Of a DNA stretch of 64,000 bases, positions 51,558 through 62,900 are shown piece by piece (the stretch's first letter is position 1; the number at the start of each line of letters is the position of its first letter). The translations under genes were made by a program, and so were the position numbers. The DNA comes from Candidatus Helarchaeota archaeon. GTDB taxonomy: Archaea > Asgardarchaeota > Lokiarchaeia > Helarchaeales > RDOG01. The notes under the pieces were generated by a model. The model saw only the letters and a program-made list of their open reading frames with translations. It made no database searches and was not told where the DNA came from. The DNA is taken from the NCBI GenBank assembly GCA_019058315.1, contig JAHPZH010000002.1:939910-1003909 (forward strand), given 5' to 3'.

Positions 51558-52985
51558 TTATTTTGAAATAAAATTAGCGTATTCAACTACTTTAGACAGA
51601 GAATTCGTCAAATCTTTTATACTAGTAAAAAATGGAATACCAATATCTACCATCGTTTTCCTAAAATTATTAAATTGAGTAAAATCACCAAATATCCAGC
51701 AAAAGATAGGTTTTTTTATTGATTTTAAAATCCCACTAAACATTTCATTTCCCGCCATATCCCACCCTCGTTCTCTAACTGCAATAATCGTTAATATTAT
51801 GACATCCACGTTTTGGTCTCTCGACAAAGCGACAAGAGTGTCACCCAAAGCCACACCACCACTTTTATCAATTGCTGGCCATATATCGCATGGGTTATCT
51901 TTTCCAGTTTTCATCCAATCTGGAAAATATTTTGAAATTCTCTTTCTAATTTTTTCTTCATACACTGCCATTTTAAGATTTGGATTTTTTTCTACGTTAT
52001 CCGATAAAACAACGCCTGCCCCACCGCTTATTGTGAGGATTGCTACTCGATTATTTTTTGGAAGTTTACTTTCATTATCTAACAAGATAGAAAATACATG
52101 TAATACTTGTAAAAATTCGTTAAAATCATTCACTCTAATGATTCCCGTTTGTCTTATAACTCCATTTAAAATATCATCATTAGTTGATAATGAACCTGTA
52201 TGTGATAATGCAGCTTTAGATCCCCCTGCTGATGTTCCTCCTTTAAGAAGAATTATAGGTTTTTCTTTTACAATTTCTTTTGCGAGTTTAAAAAATCTCC
52301 TTCCGTCCATAAAACCTTCTAGATATAACCCAATTACCTTAGTTTTAGGATCTTTAGCCATATATTTCAGCGCATCACATTCATTTACATCAAGTTTATT
52401 TCCAATTGCTAAGATCTTATTAACTGGAGTATAATGTTTTGAAGGATTACCAGTAATAATCTGTAACATCATGCCTCCCGCCATCATACCACTCTGGGAA
52501 GCAATAGATACCGATCCCTTGAGCTCTTCTATATCAACCTCCCGCAAAGCCGGTTTCAAAGGCACAAATGGGGTAAAAAGTTGATTATGAAAATCTGCAT
52601 AACCAGTACAATTAGGGCCCCAAACTCTAATTCCAGCATCATTTGTCAGTCGTTTTATTTCGTTAAATAATTCAAGGTTTCCGACTTCATTGAATCCTGA
52701 TGATTCAATTAAGATAACTTTCACTTTTTTTTGGACGCATTCTTTTACTACTTTTGAAACGTTAGTAGGTGGAATGAATACTATAACAAGATCCAAGTCT
52801 ACTTCTACATCAAGAACTGAAGGATAAGCTTTCATATCCAATATTTTAGTTGCTGATGGGTTAATTGGGAAAATTTTTAAATTTTTTTGTAATGTTAAAT
52901 TTCTTATAATGTTATTGGAATCTTTATTAGGGTTCCGACTTGCCCCTACAATTGCAACGGTTTTAAATGAAAAGAATTTCTGCAT
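51558..52985 (-). CDS. ADP-forming acyl-CoA synthetase, alpha subunit-like
   Basis: The 475-residue protein has the CoA-binding Rossmann domain at its N-terminus (FFSFKTVAIVGASRNPNK), followed by the two succinyl-CoA-synthetase-like flavodoxin domains. WGPNCTG (123-129) and SQSGMMAGGM are typical. The catalytic phospho-histidine is present as H262 in LSHTGSLS. This is the alpha part of the NDP-forming acetate/acyl-CoA ligase used by archaea to make ATP from acyl-CoA. The ATP-grasp beta part is neither fused nor in the neighbourhood, so it must be encoded elsewhere. The hotdog thioesterase gene follows on the same strand. Confidence 0.87.
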   Translation of the reverse strand: MQKFFSFKTVAIVGASRNPNKDSNNIIRNLTLQKNLKIFPINPSATKILDMKAYPSVLDVEVDLDLVIVFIPPTNVSKVVKECVQKKVKVILIESSGFNEVGNLELFNEIKRLTNDAGIRVWGPNCTGYADFHNQLFTPFVPLKPALREVDIEELKGSVSIASQSGMMAGGMMLQIITGNPSKHYTPVNKILAIGNKLDVNECDALKYMAKDPKTKVIGLYLEGFMDGRRFFKLAKEIVKEKPIILLKGGTSAGGSKAALSHTGSLSTNDDILNGVIRQTGIIRVNDFNEFLQVLHVFSILLDNESKLPKNNRVAILTISGGAGVVLSDNVEKNPNLKMAVYEEKIRKRISKYFPDWMKTGKDNPCDIWPAIDKSGGVALGDTLVALSRDQNVDVIILTIIAVRERGWDMAGNEMFSGILKSIKKPIFCWIFGDFTQFNNFRKTMVDIGIPFFTSIKDLTNSLSKVVEYANFISK

Positions 52986-53116
52986 ATATTATTTTTAAAA
53001 ATTCTTAACAAAAATTCTTCGATTAATTCTAAATTCCTCCATAATATTACCAAAAATAAAAAATAGATATTCATAAATTATATTTACAAATTACAAAGAA
53101 GTCTAAGGAGGTTATC

Positions 53117-54724
53117 ATGAAAAGTAAAAAAACTAGATTATTTGTAATTCTACAAATTCTCCTAATCTTTTCTTATATTATTGGAAATAATATATTAAGA
53201 CAAAGCTATATCATCTCAATTAATAACAATATAAATGAAACTAAAATTAAAATTCGAAATTCTCTTAATTTGGTATGGGAAAAAACCGGAAAAGCAATTT
53301 GTATCAGTTTAGATGATCAGATGTATCCTCAAATATGTAATGATGGTGCTGAAGGTATGATTATAACATGGCGAGATGAGAGATTTGGAAATTATGATAT
53401 TTTTGCACATCGAATAAATTCAAATGGTGATAATATATGGGTAAACAACGGAATGCCTGTAGTCATCGAAAGTAATTCTCAGAAAGATCCTCAAATATGT
53501 AGTAATGGTGAAGGAGGTGCAATTATAACTTGGGAGGATAATCGGATAGGATCTAATGGTTATGACATATATGTACAAAGATTAAATTCTACTGGATTCT
53601 GGAATTGGACATTGAATGGTGTTGTCGTATGTAATATGACGGGTAGTCAATATGATCCTAAAATTTGTGTAAGTAATGATAGTAGTGCAATAATTGTATG
53701 GAAAGATTCAAGGATATCTAATTATGATATTTATGCTCAGTTAGTTAATGTTTCTGGTCATATGAAATGGGATACCAATGGAACTATTGTTTGTAATGAA
53801 CAGAGCCTTCAAGATTATCCAGAAATTTGTAGTGATGGTTTTGGGGGAGTTATTATTGTTTGGGAAGATAATAGAACTGGTAATTATGATATATATGCCC
53901 AAAGAATTAATTATATGGGTCAAGCGATTTGGGGCAATAACGGTACAAGAATATGCAATGAAAGCGGTCATCAAAGAACTCCCAAAATTTGTAGTGATGG
54001 CTTAGGCGGAGCTATTATAACTTGGGATGATAATAGAAGTATTAATTATGATATTTATGCCCAAAGGATAAATAGTACTGGACATGTTCAATGGATTAAT
54101 AATGGGATAATAATCTGTAATGAAATTGATATTCAAGGTGGAGTAAAGATATGTGAAGATGGAACTGGAGGTGCTATTATATCCTGGATGGATAAAAGAA
54201 TTGGTACCAATTTTGATCTTTATGCTCAAAGGATTAATTCAACAGGTTTCACATTATGGATAAAAAATGGTACGGCTTTATGTATTTCGACGACTGATGA
54301 TGAATTTCATAAATTATGTTATATCGGTAATGGGGACGTAATAATTACTTGGTCGAATCAAGAAAGTGGACTTGGTTATGACTTAAATGCTCAATATATC
54401 AGTTCAGATGGAATTATTAAATGGGGATCAAAGGGTGCTGTTGTATGCAATATGGATAGTAGTCAAATATATCCTGATCTCATTAATTATCAAGATGGTG
54501 GAGCCTTTATAGCTTGGTCTGATTACAGAAATACCAATTATGATATATTTGCACAAAGAATTAGTGATCAAAATACAAAACCTCCATTTCTATATGAATT
54601 AATTGTCTTGTTTCTTATACAACCATCATCTTCGCTATTAAATATTATATTGAAACCATATATGTTAGGAATAATAATTGGAGTGATAATAATTTTTGTT
54701 ATCATTATTAAAAAGAAACGGTGA
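53117..54724 (+). CDS. Surface protein with eight propeller-type repeats and C-terminal anchor
   Basis: The 535-residue exported protein has an N-terminal signal segment (about 7-25), exactly eight repeats of about 48 residues of the kind C-N-x6-Q-x-x-P-x-I-C-S-D-G-x-G-G-A-I-I-T-W-x-D-N-R...Y-D-I-Y-A-Q-R-I-N, and a final membrane helix (about 512-530) ending in KKKR. The eight units suit a closed eight-bladed beta-propeller. Two other proteins here (10919-15385 and 57996-59894) carry the same set of eight. Numerous Asn-x-Ser/Thr sites fit a glycosylated surface protein. The start is at an AAGGAGG-type site. The stop codon abuts the start of the protease gene, so the two form an operon. Confidence 0.85.
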   Translation: MKSKKTRLFVILQILLIFSYIIGNNILRQSYIISINNNINETKIKIRNSLNLVWEKTGKAICISLDDQMYPQICNDGAEGMIITWRDERFGNYDIFAHRINSNGDNIWVNNGMPVVIESNSQKDPQICSNGEGGAIITWEDNRIGSNGYDIYVQRLNSTGFWNWTLNGVVVCNMTGSQYDPKICVSNDSSAIIVWKDSRISNYDIYAQLVNVSGHMKWDTNGTIVCNEQSLQDYPEICSDGFGGVIIVWEDNRTGNYDIYAQRINYMGQAIWGNNGTRICNESGHQRTPKICSDGLGGAIITWDDNRSINYDIYAQRINSTGHVQWINNGIIICNEIDIQGGVKICEDGTGGAIISWMDKRIGTNFDLYAQRINSTGFTLWIKNGTALCISTTDDEFHKLCYIGNGDVIITWSNQESGLGYDLNAQYISSDGIIKWGSKGAVVCNMDSSQIYPDLINYQDGGAFIAWSDYRNTNYDIFAQRISDQNTKPPFLYELIVLFLIQPSSSLLNIILKPYMLGIIIGVIIIFVIIIKKKR

Positions 54725-57700
54725 ATGAAAATAAGAAATCAATTTTTTAAAAGGAATAAGATTTTTTTTTCTTTATTTTTTTTGATAATAACTATATCAA
54801 CATTAATCATATTATTTTTACAGATCCAAAATTCAAAATTTGATTTAAATGAATCCTTTAAAAACAAAAAATTCGTTCCTAAATATTATATTAACAGTTT
54901 AAATAACCAAATCATTAATTTCAATGATTCTAGCAACTTTGATAAAACTATAGTACCTAATACAAATCCGCTTGAAAGTAGTATAAATATCCCGAATTCT
55001 TCTGATCTTATTATTGAATATAAGGTCTCTTATAAGAGTGCCACTATAAATTTTATTAATAATATGGGTGGAAGAATAAAAAGAATATATCGTTATTCAA
55101 ACCAAATGGCTATTTATATTCCAATTGAGAATTTAACTTTATTAAAAGAATACAAAGGTCTTATTAGAGTAACTAAAGATAGGTTATTTAGAGCTTTTTT
55201 ACAATCCTCCGTCCCAATTATAAAACCAACAGCTACTTGGGCTCAAATAGAAACTTATTTTGGCTGTGCAATTAATGGTAGTGGAGTGCGTGTGGCAGTT
55301 CTAGATACTGGTATTAATGGAACTCACTGGGATTTTTGGCCTCGTGTTATACATAATGTTAGTTATGTTATAGGTGAGTCATGGGCTGATCTAAATGGGC
55401 ATGGTTCGCATGTGGCAGGAATTATTGCTGGAAATGGAAATAGAAGCTTTGGACAAAATGTTGGAGTAGCTCCTAGAGCATATCTTATGAATTTCAAAGT
55501 TTTAAATAAAGATGGTGCTGGATTTGAAAGTGATATTCTCGCTGCGTTAGAAGATTGTGTATCAAATGCGACTGATATAATAAACCTTTCTTTGGGTACA
55601 TATGAAAGTTCAAATGGAACAGATCCATATTCAGAAAAAGTTCGTTGGGTTGTAGAACAAGGAATCCCAGTAATTACTGTTTCTGGAGTGAATCATATAG
55701 GGAACTATAATATATCCATTCCAGGTACTTGTCCAACTGCAATTACTGTAGGGGCAACTACTGATTTAGATGTCATATATAGCCCCCAATCAAATGGACC
55801 AACTTTACCACCCTCGTATGATGTAAAACCAGATTTATTAGCTCCAGGGGACCATATTACCTCAGTTTATAAAAATGGAACACCTGGGGAATATTATATA
55901 GAAGGTAGTGGCACCAGCATGGCCTGTGCCCATGTTAGTGGCATGATCGCCTTAATTAAACAAGTTCATCCTACTTGGTCTCCAAAAATGATTAAAGATG
56001 CACTTATGAATAATGCTTTGAATCTAAATAAAGATGTCTTTAGCCAAGGTGCAGGACGGATTCAAGGTCCACAGAGTATTAATACAACAGTTATTGTAAA
56101 TGGAAGTATCAATTTTGGCTTAGTGGGTTCAAATAGGTCGAGAACATCCTTTTTAACCATTATAAATCTGGACACCACAGCAAAATCTCTGATAATAAGT
56201 CATAGTAATCCTAATTATCAAACTATCCCTTTTATAAACCTCCCTGCATCTACTAGAATAACCATACCTATCAATTTGTCATTTAATTCATTTAATAATT
56301 ATCATAATTATGATTTCCTTAAATTAGATTTTGGTATTAATTCAATTCACTCTGTTATAAGTAGTATTTGTCCAAATATAACTTTGAATTATCCAAATAA
56401 AATAAAATATAATCAAATTTCCAACTTCAATGGCTCTCTAATTATTGATAATGCCACTACTTTTAATTACACGGGTTATAAAGCAAAACTTTATCTAAAT
56501 TCCATTTTAAGTAAAGAACAATTCCTCAATAGCTCTGGATATTTTAACTTAAATTATTCATCATTTTTAAGAGGTAATTATAACGTCAGTATAGCTATCT
56601 ATGATCAATACAATAATTTTATTCATCAAAATGATAAAATATTGAAAGCAGAGGGAAATGATGTTGATATATTTAGTTTTGGTATTACGGAACAGGAAAA
56701 AATTGGCTTTATCTATTTAGAATTTTCTAATTTGGATGTTGGAAATGCAGTTGTAGATATTTTCACTCTTACTCATGCTTGGGTTAGATATACTGTAAAA
56801 GTCATCGATGGTAGAGCCATATTTTATACATTAGGGGTACTACCTGTGGGTTCATATCCTATACGAATTGAATTCAATGGTTCGTTAAAAGCAAATCCAG
56901 CAAGTGATAATTCCTTTTTATTTATTATTCCAAATAATGAAAAAGACACCCAAACAAGAAATAATTTAATAATTTTTGGAGTTCCTATAGTTGCATTCGC
57001 AATAATATCAATTGCAGTAATTTTAGAAAAAAGAAAACCAAAAATATTAAAAATTAAGAAAACAAAAAAAGTTATTGAGGAAACTAAAGATGAAGGAGAG
57101 GTAAGAGAAATAATTGAATTTGCCAGGTTACATTATGACAATAAACTGATTCAATTAAGTTGTTTTCGTAAATTATTTGATAAAGCTAAGGAAATGAGAG
57201 AAAAAAAAGATCCGTTCAATAAAAAAATATTTAGAGAGATAATTTATCATTTTAATTTTTATTCGAAGAATATTTCAATGAACGATCCTCAAGTCTATAC
57301 TACTGCTCAATTCAAAGAACTGTGGGAAATTAAGATGTTCTCATATTTATATATAGGTAACACTGAAAGAGCACAAAAATTAATGAAAAAACTAATTGAT
57401 TTCTGTAAAGATTCTAAAGACCCTGAATATAAAAAATGGCAACAAATATACAAAGATTATTTTTCAAGTGATTACATCCAAGAAGATCATTTGGTCTCCG
57501 AACAATTAAAAAAGTCTACAGAAAATGAAGTTCGAGAAAACACCTTATTGTTTGGAGATGAAAAAAGTATAATAAACAATTATCAAGAGATATTATTTGA
57601 AATCATGGGATTAATAAAAACACGGGAAAGAAACAAATTAATTAACGAGAGAATTTCAAAGAAAATTATCCAGATTTATGAAAATTGGAAAAAAGAATAT

Positions 57701-57922
57701 AATATAAATTTTAAGCAGCTATCTAAAATTCAATATAATGATCTATGTAAAATTCTTTGTTGGTCTTATATCAATATAAATAAATTAAAAAATGCTAGGG
57801 AAATTGCTAGGGATGCAATAGATTATTTCAGGAAAAGAAAAGAAAAGGATAACATATTATTTTGGAAGAATGGTATATATCTAATTTCGTTAATTATTAA
57901 AAGTAAGCATAATAAAAGATAA
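54725..57922 (+). CDS. Membrane-anchored subtilisin-like protease with cytoplasmic C-terminal domain
   Basis: A 1065-residue protein. After an N-terminal hydrophobic segment (12-33) and a prodomain-like part (about 95-155), the S8 protease domain spans about 165-450 with the full triad: D194 (VAVLDTGING), H226 (GHGSHVAGI) and S398 (GTSMACAHVSG). Oxyanion N323 is probable. Ig-like strands follow (450-735), then a membrane helix (747-768) and about 300 residues of helical cytoplasmic sequence (TPR-like helix pairs, highly charged). A cytoplasmic part is uncommon for surface subtilases and suggests the protease reports or is controlled from inside. The ATG begins right after the stop of the propeller gene, so translation is coupled. 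Confidence 0.9.
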   Translation: MKIRNQFFKRNKIFFSLFFLIITISTLIILFLQIQNSKFDLNESFKNKKFVPKYYINSLNNQIINFNDSSNFDKTIVPNTNPLESSINIPNSSDLIIEYKVSYKSATINFINNMGGRIKRIYRYSNQMAIYIPIENLTLLKEYKGLIRVTKDRLFRAFLQSSVPIIKPTATWAQIETYFGCAINGSGVRVAVLDTGINGTHWDFWPRVIHNVSYVIGESWADLNGHGSHVAGIIAGNGNRSFGQNVGVAPRAYLMNFKVLNKDGAGFESDILAALEDCVSNATDIINLSLGTYESSNGTDPYSEKVRWVVEQGIPVITVSGVNHIGNYNISIPGTCPTAITVGATTDLDVIYSPQSNGPTLPPSYDVKPDLLAPGDHITSVYKNGTPGEYYIEGSGTSMACAHVSGMIALIKQVHPTWSPKMIKDALMNNALNLNKDVFSQGAGRIQGPQSINTTVIVNGSINFGLVGSNRSRTSFLTIINLDTTAKSLIISHSNPNYQTIPFINLPASTRITIPINLSFNSFNNYHNYDFLKLDFGINSIHSVISSICPNITLNYPNKIKYNQISNFNGSLIIDNATTFNYTGYKAKLYLNSILSKEQFLNSSGYFNLNYSSFLRGNYNVSIAIYDQYNNFIHQNDKILKAEGNDVDIFSFGITEQEKIGFIYLEFSNLDVGNAVVDIFTLTHAWVRYTVKVIDGRAIFYTLGVLPVGSYPIRIEFNGSLKANPASDNSFLFIIPNNEKDTQTRNNLIIFGVPIVAFAIISIAVILEKRKPKILKIKKTKKVIEETKDEGEVREIIEFARLHYDNKLIQLSCFRKLFDKAKEMREKKDPFNKKIFREIIYHFNFYSKNISMNDPQVYTTAQFKELWEIKMFSYLYIGNTERAQKLMKKLIDFCKDSKDPEYKKWQQIYKDYFSSDYIQEDHLVSEQLKKSTENEVRENTLLFGDEKSIINNYQEILFEIMGLIKTRERNKLINERISKKIIQIYENWKKEYNINFKQLSKIQYNDLCKILCWSYININKLKNAREIARDAIDYFRKRKEKDNILFWKNGIYLISLIIKSKHNKR

Positions 57923-57995
57923 TTATTAAAAAAAAATCTAAATAAATTTAAAAAAAAATATTTATAAATAATAAAAAATACTAATGTGATTAAAT

Positions 57996-59894
57996 TTGAG
58001 GGAAAAAAAAGCATTCTGGTTAATTTTAGCATGTATTATTTTTGTCTTGTGTTCTCCAGCAATGAATAAACGGATTATATTCAATTATTTTTCATATAAT
58101 GAAAAAAATAATCGCTATACTCAATTGTCTACGAATCAAGTTCCAAATTTCTTATGGGAAGACAATGGTACTCCTATATGTACCGAAAATAATCATCAAA
58201 CTTTAGGGAGAATATGTACAGATACTACAGGAGGTGCAATAATAGTATGGGGTGATACAAGGAATATAGAATCGGACATTTATGTTCAGAGAATCACCGC
58301 CACTGGTCAAAAATTATGGAATAATAATGGAACTGTAATAACTAATGCAAGTGGAGATCAAAAACTCCCTAAGATTACCAGCGATGGTATAGGAGGTGCA
58401 ATTATCACTTGGATTAATGGTAGTGGTCTTAGCCAAGATATTTATTCTCAATATATAAACTCTACAGGAAATATTCAATGGAATCGCAATGGTACAAAAA
58501 TTTGTAATGAGAGTGGAAATCAGGATAAACCTCAAATCTGTTCTCCTATGAATGAAAATGCAATTATAACTTGGCAAGATCAACGTTTTTCAGATTGGGA
58601 TATCTATGCTCAATTAATAAATTCTTCCGGAAACATAAAATGGAAACCTAACGGAGTAGTCATTTCTAATGCTAGTAGTGATCAAGAAGAACCTCAAATA
58701 TGTAGTGATGGAAAAGATGGTGCAATTATAGTTTGGATGGATCATAGAGGCACTGATTATGATATCTATGCACAGAAAATAAATGCGACAGGTCATACCA
58801 AATGGGATAAAAATGGAACAGTAATATGTAACGTAAGTAATGATCAGAAGTCCCCTCAATTATGCTCAGACGGAAATGGTGGTGCATTTATTATTTGGAT
58901 TGACAACCGTACTGGAAATTGGGACATATTTTCACAAAGAATAAATAGTTCAGGTTATGTTCAATGGACTAAAAATGGTATTATAATTTGTAATGCAAAT
59001 CAAAGTCAAGTATATCCTCAGATATGTAATGATGGTTTCTTAGGTGCAATAATTACGTGGAGTGACTATAGGAGTGAAATTGATTTCGATATTTTTGCAC
59101 AACGAATAAATTCTTCGGGAAATGGATTATGGGGTAATAATGGTACTATAATATGTAATATGAGCAATGATCAAGCTTTTTCAAAGTTATGTACTGATGA
59201 GAATGGTGGCGCAATCATCGGTTGGCAAAGTTCTGGAGGTGCTTCTGGTACAGATATTTATACACAGCGTATTAATTCAACTGGGGATATTAAATGGGTA
59301 TCTAATGGTATATCCATTTGTACAGAGTCTGGTAATCAATTTGGTCCCTTAATGGTGAGCGATAACACTGGCGGTGTAGTTTTAACATGGCATGATTATA
59401 GAAATTCAGAATGGGATATTTTTGCTCAGCATATAAAAAACATTATACCGACTACAAACCAACCTGAATATATTACAACGACTATAAATAGTACAGAAAG
59501 TATCAATTGGACGGTATTTGACGATTTTGGTGGGGGTATGTTCCGAATTTGGACAAATGACACTAATAACAACAATTATATTTGGATAAATTGGACATTT
59601 TGGACTAAAAATACATCATATTTAATTCCAATCAATACTTCATATCCTGGAGTTTACAATTATACAATTGAATATTATGATGAACAATTACAATTTGGAA
59701 TTCCAAATACTGTGATAATTACAATTACAAATAGAACTAAATCTGGAGCTAATTTGGATTTATTATTGATTTTAGCTTTAGGTTTAAAACAACCCCAATT
59801 TTTAGATAAATTATTTGATCCTCTAGTAACTTTAGGCGGCATAATTGTCTTAACAATAATAATTATAATTGTAATTTATAAAAAGAAACAATAA
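57996..59894 (+). CDS. Surface protein with eight propeller-type repeats, Ig-like stalk and C-terminal anchor
   Basis: The 632-residue exported protein has a signal segment, eight repeats of the same type as in 53117-54724, then a roughly 100-residue Ig-like stalk (INSTESINWTVFDDFGGGM..., YNYTIEYYDEQLQF) and a C-terminal helix ending in YKKKQ. The stalk resembles fibronectin/Ig-like modules often found in archaeal surface proteins. It follows the protease gene by 73 bases on the same strand, so the three genes 53117, 54725 and 57996 form a cluster. The TTG at 57996 is the likely start, giving a normal signal peptide. The protein may be a ligand or substrate of the protease, which is speculation. 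Confidence 0.85.
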   Translation: MREKKAFWLILACIIFVLCSPAMNKRIIFNYFSYNEKNNRYTQLSTNQVPNFLWEDNGTPICTENNHQTLGRICTDTTGGAIIVWGDTRNIESDIYVQRITATGQKLWNNNGTVITNASGDQKLPKITSDGIGGAIITWINGSGLSQDIYSQYINSTGNIQWNRNGTKICNESGNQDKPQICSPMNENAIITWQDQRFSDWDIYAQLINSSGNIKWKPNGVVISNASSDQEEPQICSDGKDGAIIVWMDHRGTDYDIYAQKINATGHTKWDKNGTVICNVSNDQKSPQLCSDGNGGAFIIWIDNRTGNWDIFSQRINSSGYVQWTKNGIIICNANQSQVYPQICNDGFLGAIITWSDYRSEIDFDIFAQRINSSGNGLWGNNGTIICNMSNDQAFSKLCTDENGGAIIGWQSSGGASGTDIYTQRINSTGDIKWVSNGISICTESGNQFGPLMVSDNTGGVVLTWHDYRNSEWDIFAQHIKNIIPTTNQPEYITTTINSTESINWTVFDDFGGGMFRIWTNDTNNNNYIWINWTFWTKNTSYLIPINTSYPGVYNYTIEYYDEQLQFGIPNTVIITITNRTKSGANLDLLLILALGLKQPQFLDKLFDPLVTLGGIIVLTIIIIIVIYKKKQ

Positions 59895-59950
59895 TTCACG
59901 TTCTTTCTTTTTATTTTTCAAAAATTTCTAAAGATTTGTAATATACATCC

Positions 59951-62900
59951 TTATGAAAATGGAGAATAACCAACTATTCTTCCTATATCTCTCTTAAACG
60001 TATCCCAAGACATACCTAACATTATTTCACTCCTAAATTTTTTGGTTCTAGTTATTTTATATGAATAATATAAAGATCTTTGCAGACTACGAATATTGTT
60101 TTCCATAGTCTTTGGAATAAAAGTATAATCATCTCCAAATGGATTATAAAATAGTTTGGCATCAGGAAATTTATAAACTTGTGGTTCAGTAACTCTACGA
60201 CCAAATAAAAAGGAGGGTTTCTCTATAAGTTGACCAAAAATTTCAATTGACGCTCCTGCTTGTAATGGTCTTCCAAGAATATCCTCATCTAATTTACTAA
60301 CCCGCTCTAAAGGTTCGTAAAACGTCTCTCTGATTGATGGGATGTCGCCCGCTCCTTCCAGACTTGTCAAATAAGCTCTCTGAGCTCTGACCTCCTCTGC
60401 CTTCTCAGCTTTAGACCTCATATCAAAACCTAATTTTCCACCGACCTTTTTAATGGCAGTATCTATACCTTCATCTAAAATATAGGAAATAACTGCACCA
60501 ATAACATAATTTACTACATGACCATAGAAAAATTTAGGAGCATAACCTCCAATTATTGGTCCTGTGTTTATATACCATTGTGCTGCTTGAGGGATAGGAT
60601 TAGAAAATTCGAAATTCGCAAATGCATATCCCGTTCTTGGGGATCCTGCCAATTCTCCAGCTAAACCAGCTATTCCTCTAGCTGCAAGGGTTAAAAGTCC
60701 AGCGTGTAAAAATAATTCTGAAACAGTATCTGCTACAGTATAAGCTATCAATGCTATTGCAGCAGGTGAGGTTGCCCCATAAGAAATAATTGTTGAAGCG
60801 ATAGCGGCAATACAGACTCCGATTTTTACAATTGGTTCGAAATAAGCTGTATACCACTCCCAATCCTTCATAGTGAGTTTATGTAATGCTTTATAACTTG
60901 AATAAGCAAGTTTATAATCCTTATCGATTTCCAGAGGTATACCCATATATTTTACATCTAATAAATGACCTCTACGAAATTCATTCTGTTGTTCTAAGGT
61001 TAAGGAATTGAAATCTTTTCCATAGTTTTCCATTGCATATTGTTCTGGGTCGTAATCGTATATTTTAATTGTCAACCATGGTATTTGAACTTCTGCTCCA
61101 AGCATACTTAGCCAAGAATTCCAAATAAAATTATCTAATGGATAACCAAGAGAAACTTTATGGATATCTTTATTTAGATCCAGTTTAAATGGTTCTGCTT
61201 CATTTGAGGCATATACATAGGTAATATAGAACGTACTATCTGCCTTAGGAGTGTCTCCTACCCATTGGATCGAATTATAATATGGACTCTCTTCATCCTT
61301 TATATGTTTATAGTCAATATCTTTATAAAAGACCGTCTCATATTGAATAGTTATGTCATTTCCACCAGGAGAGTAAGGGGCTCCGTCCAGATAAAGGTGG
61401 ATGGTAAAAATGGGTGATTTTAATAGAAATTCCTCGATTTCGACGGTATACTGGTATCCTGAATTTATTTCATCTGTATAATCAAATGGTTGATTAATAT
61501 TTTGATCAATAATAATCATATTTTCATGATCTAAAGGGATATGAGTTAATTCATAAGAATTTGAGGTTGTAGATTCAAAAGTGTCAAGTTTTATGCCTTC
61601 TACATTAATAATATTTCCAGATTTAAGTAAGAAATTATATTCTTCTGAAGGTAGATATTCATATGCATCTCTTGCTTCTTTCATCCAGGAAGAATCTTCT
61701 TCCTCACCATATGAATTTTGAAAATTGCTCTCAATCCATATATATGCATTATTCACATCTGGGAAATGGGCTTTTAACGCAGCATCGAGTCTAATTTCGA
61801 ATGTTATATCCTGCAAAATAACGAATGGTAATCTTAATAATGTACCATAAGTATTAAACATTTCCCATTCTAATGGCTCTGAGGTAGCTATCCTTAATTG
61901 TAATGGTTCTCCAAATTCAGACCAACCAAATCCAGGGTCCCGTAAGGTTTTTTCATTAAATGGCATATCCGGATCTGTATATTGCTCATATAATTCCCAG
62001 TCTGTGTAATAACTCCTATAATCATGATCATTTATCCCCATATGACTAAAACCAGTGAAATACCCATACCAATCAGCACCCCATACACCTCCAAATAAAC
62101 CAGGTTCCGCAAGGTCAGAAAGTGGGAGCGGAGGACCAAATAGAACTTCTGGCATCATTAAAAATGCAGTAATTGGCATGACAAGAAAGTTTAAAGCATG
62201 AAAAAGTGGAGCATACCAAGTTGGTAATACAGTACCCCAAGCTTTGTTATAGATTGGTCTATTAAATGAATAAGTAGCAGGAATAAAGTCAGTCGTGACT
62301 GCTGGCCAATATCCTTCCCAATCAATACCAAAAGCACCAGTAGACGGATTCATATCAAGTAAATCGAAGCCAAATACACGTTTATGGATATTCCCAATCA
62401 TATTCTTATATCTATTACTTGTTATTGTGGTTAATTGTTGAAGTGTAATGAAATTTGTTATATATGCAGCGGTGAAACTAGTATTTAAATGGAACAAAGT
62501 AATCGGGTTTTGACTCATAGTATATGCTACAAATCCTCCACCATTATCATTTGCTTGAATAATACAAGGTATAGTGACTCCATCATATGAATTTCCAAAT
62601 CGGGCAAAATCAACTATTATTCTATCATAATAATCAATCAATGGTCTAACAAGTACTCCATAATTGGGAATATAGGGATCATTTAGACCTTCCCACATAT
62701 ATTTTCCATTATCAGTAGGTATTACTTCTCCTATACTTTTATTTATTTTGTAAGATGTATCAAGCAACGCCCATTTTATCCAATCCATATCCCTATTTTC
62801 TTCAAATTCGTCTTTATCCCTAAAATTAGTCTCTGCAGCCCAGTAATAATTAAATTCCATAGTTATTGATGGTGTAATAATGACTCTATAAGAATTATAT

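Noticed and set aside
51799..52434. A 211-codon plus-strand frame opposite the acyl-CoA synthetase gene
   Set aside because: It overlaps fully a gene with intact catalytic motifs and encodes Ser/Leu/Pro-rich sequence typical of an antisense shadow.
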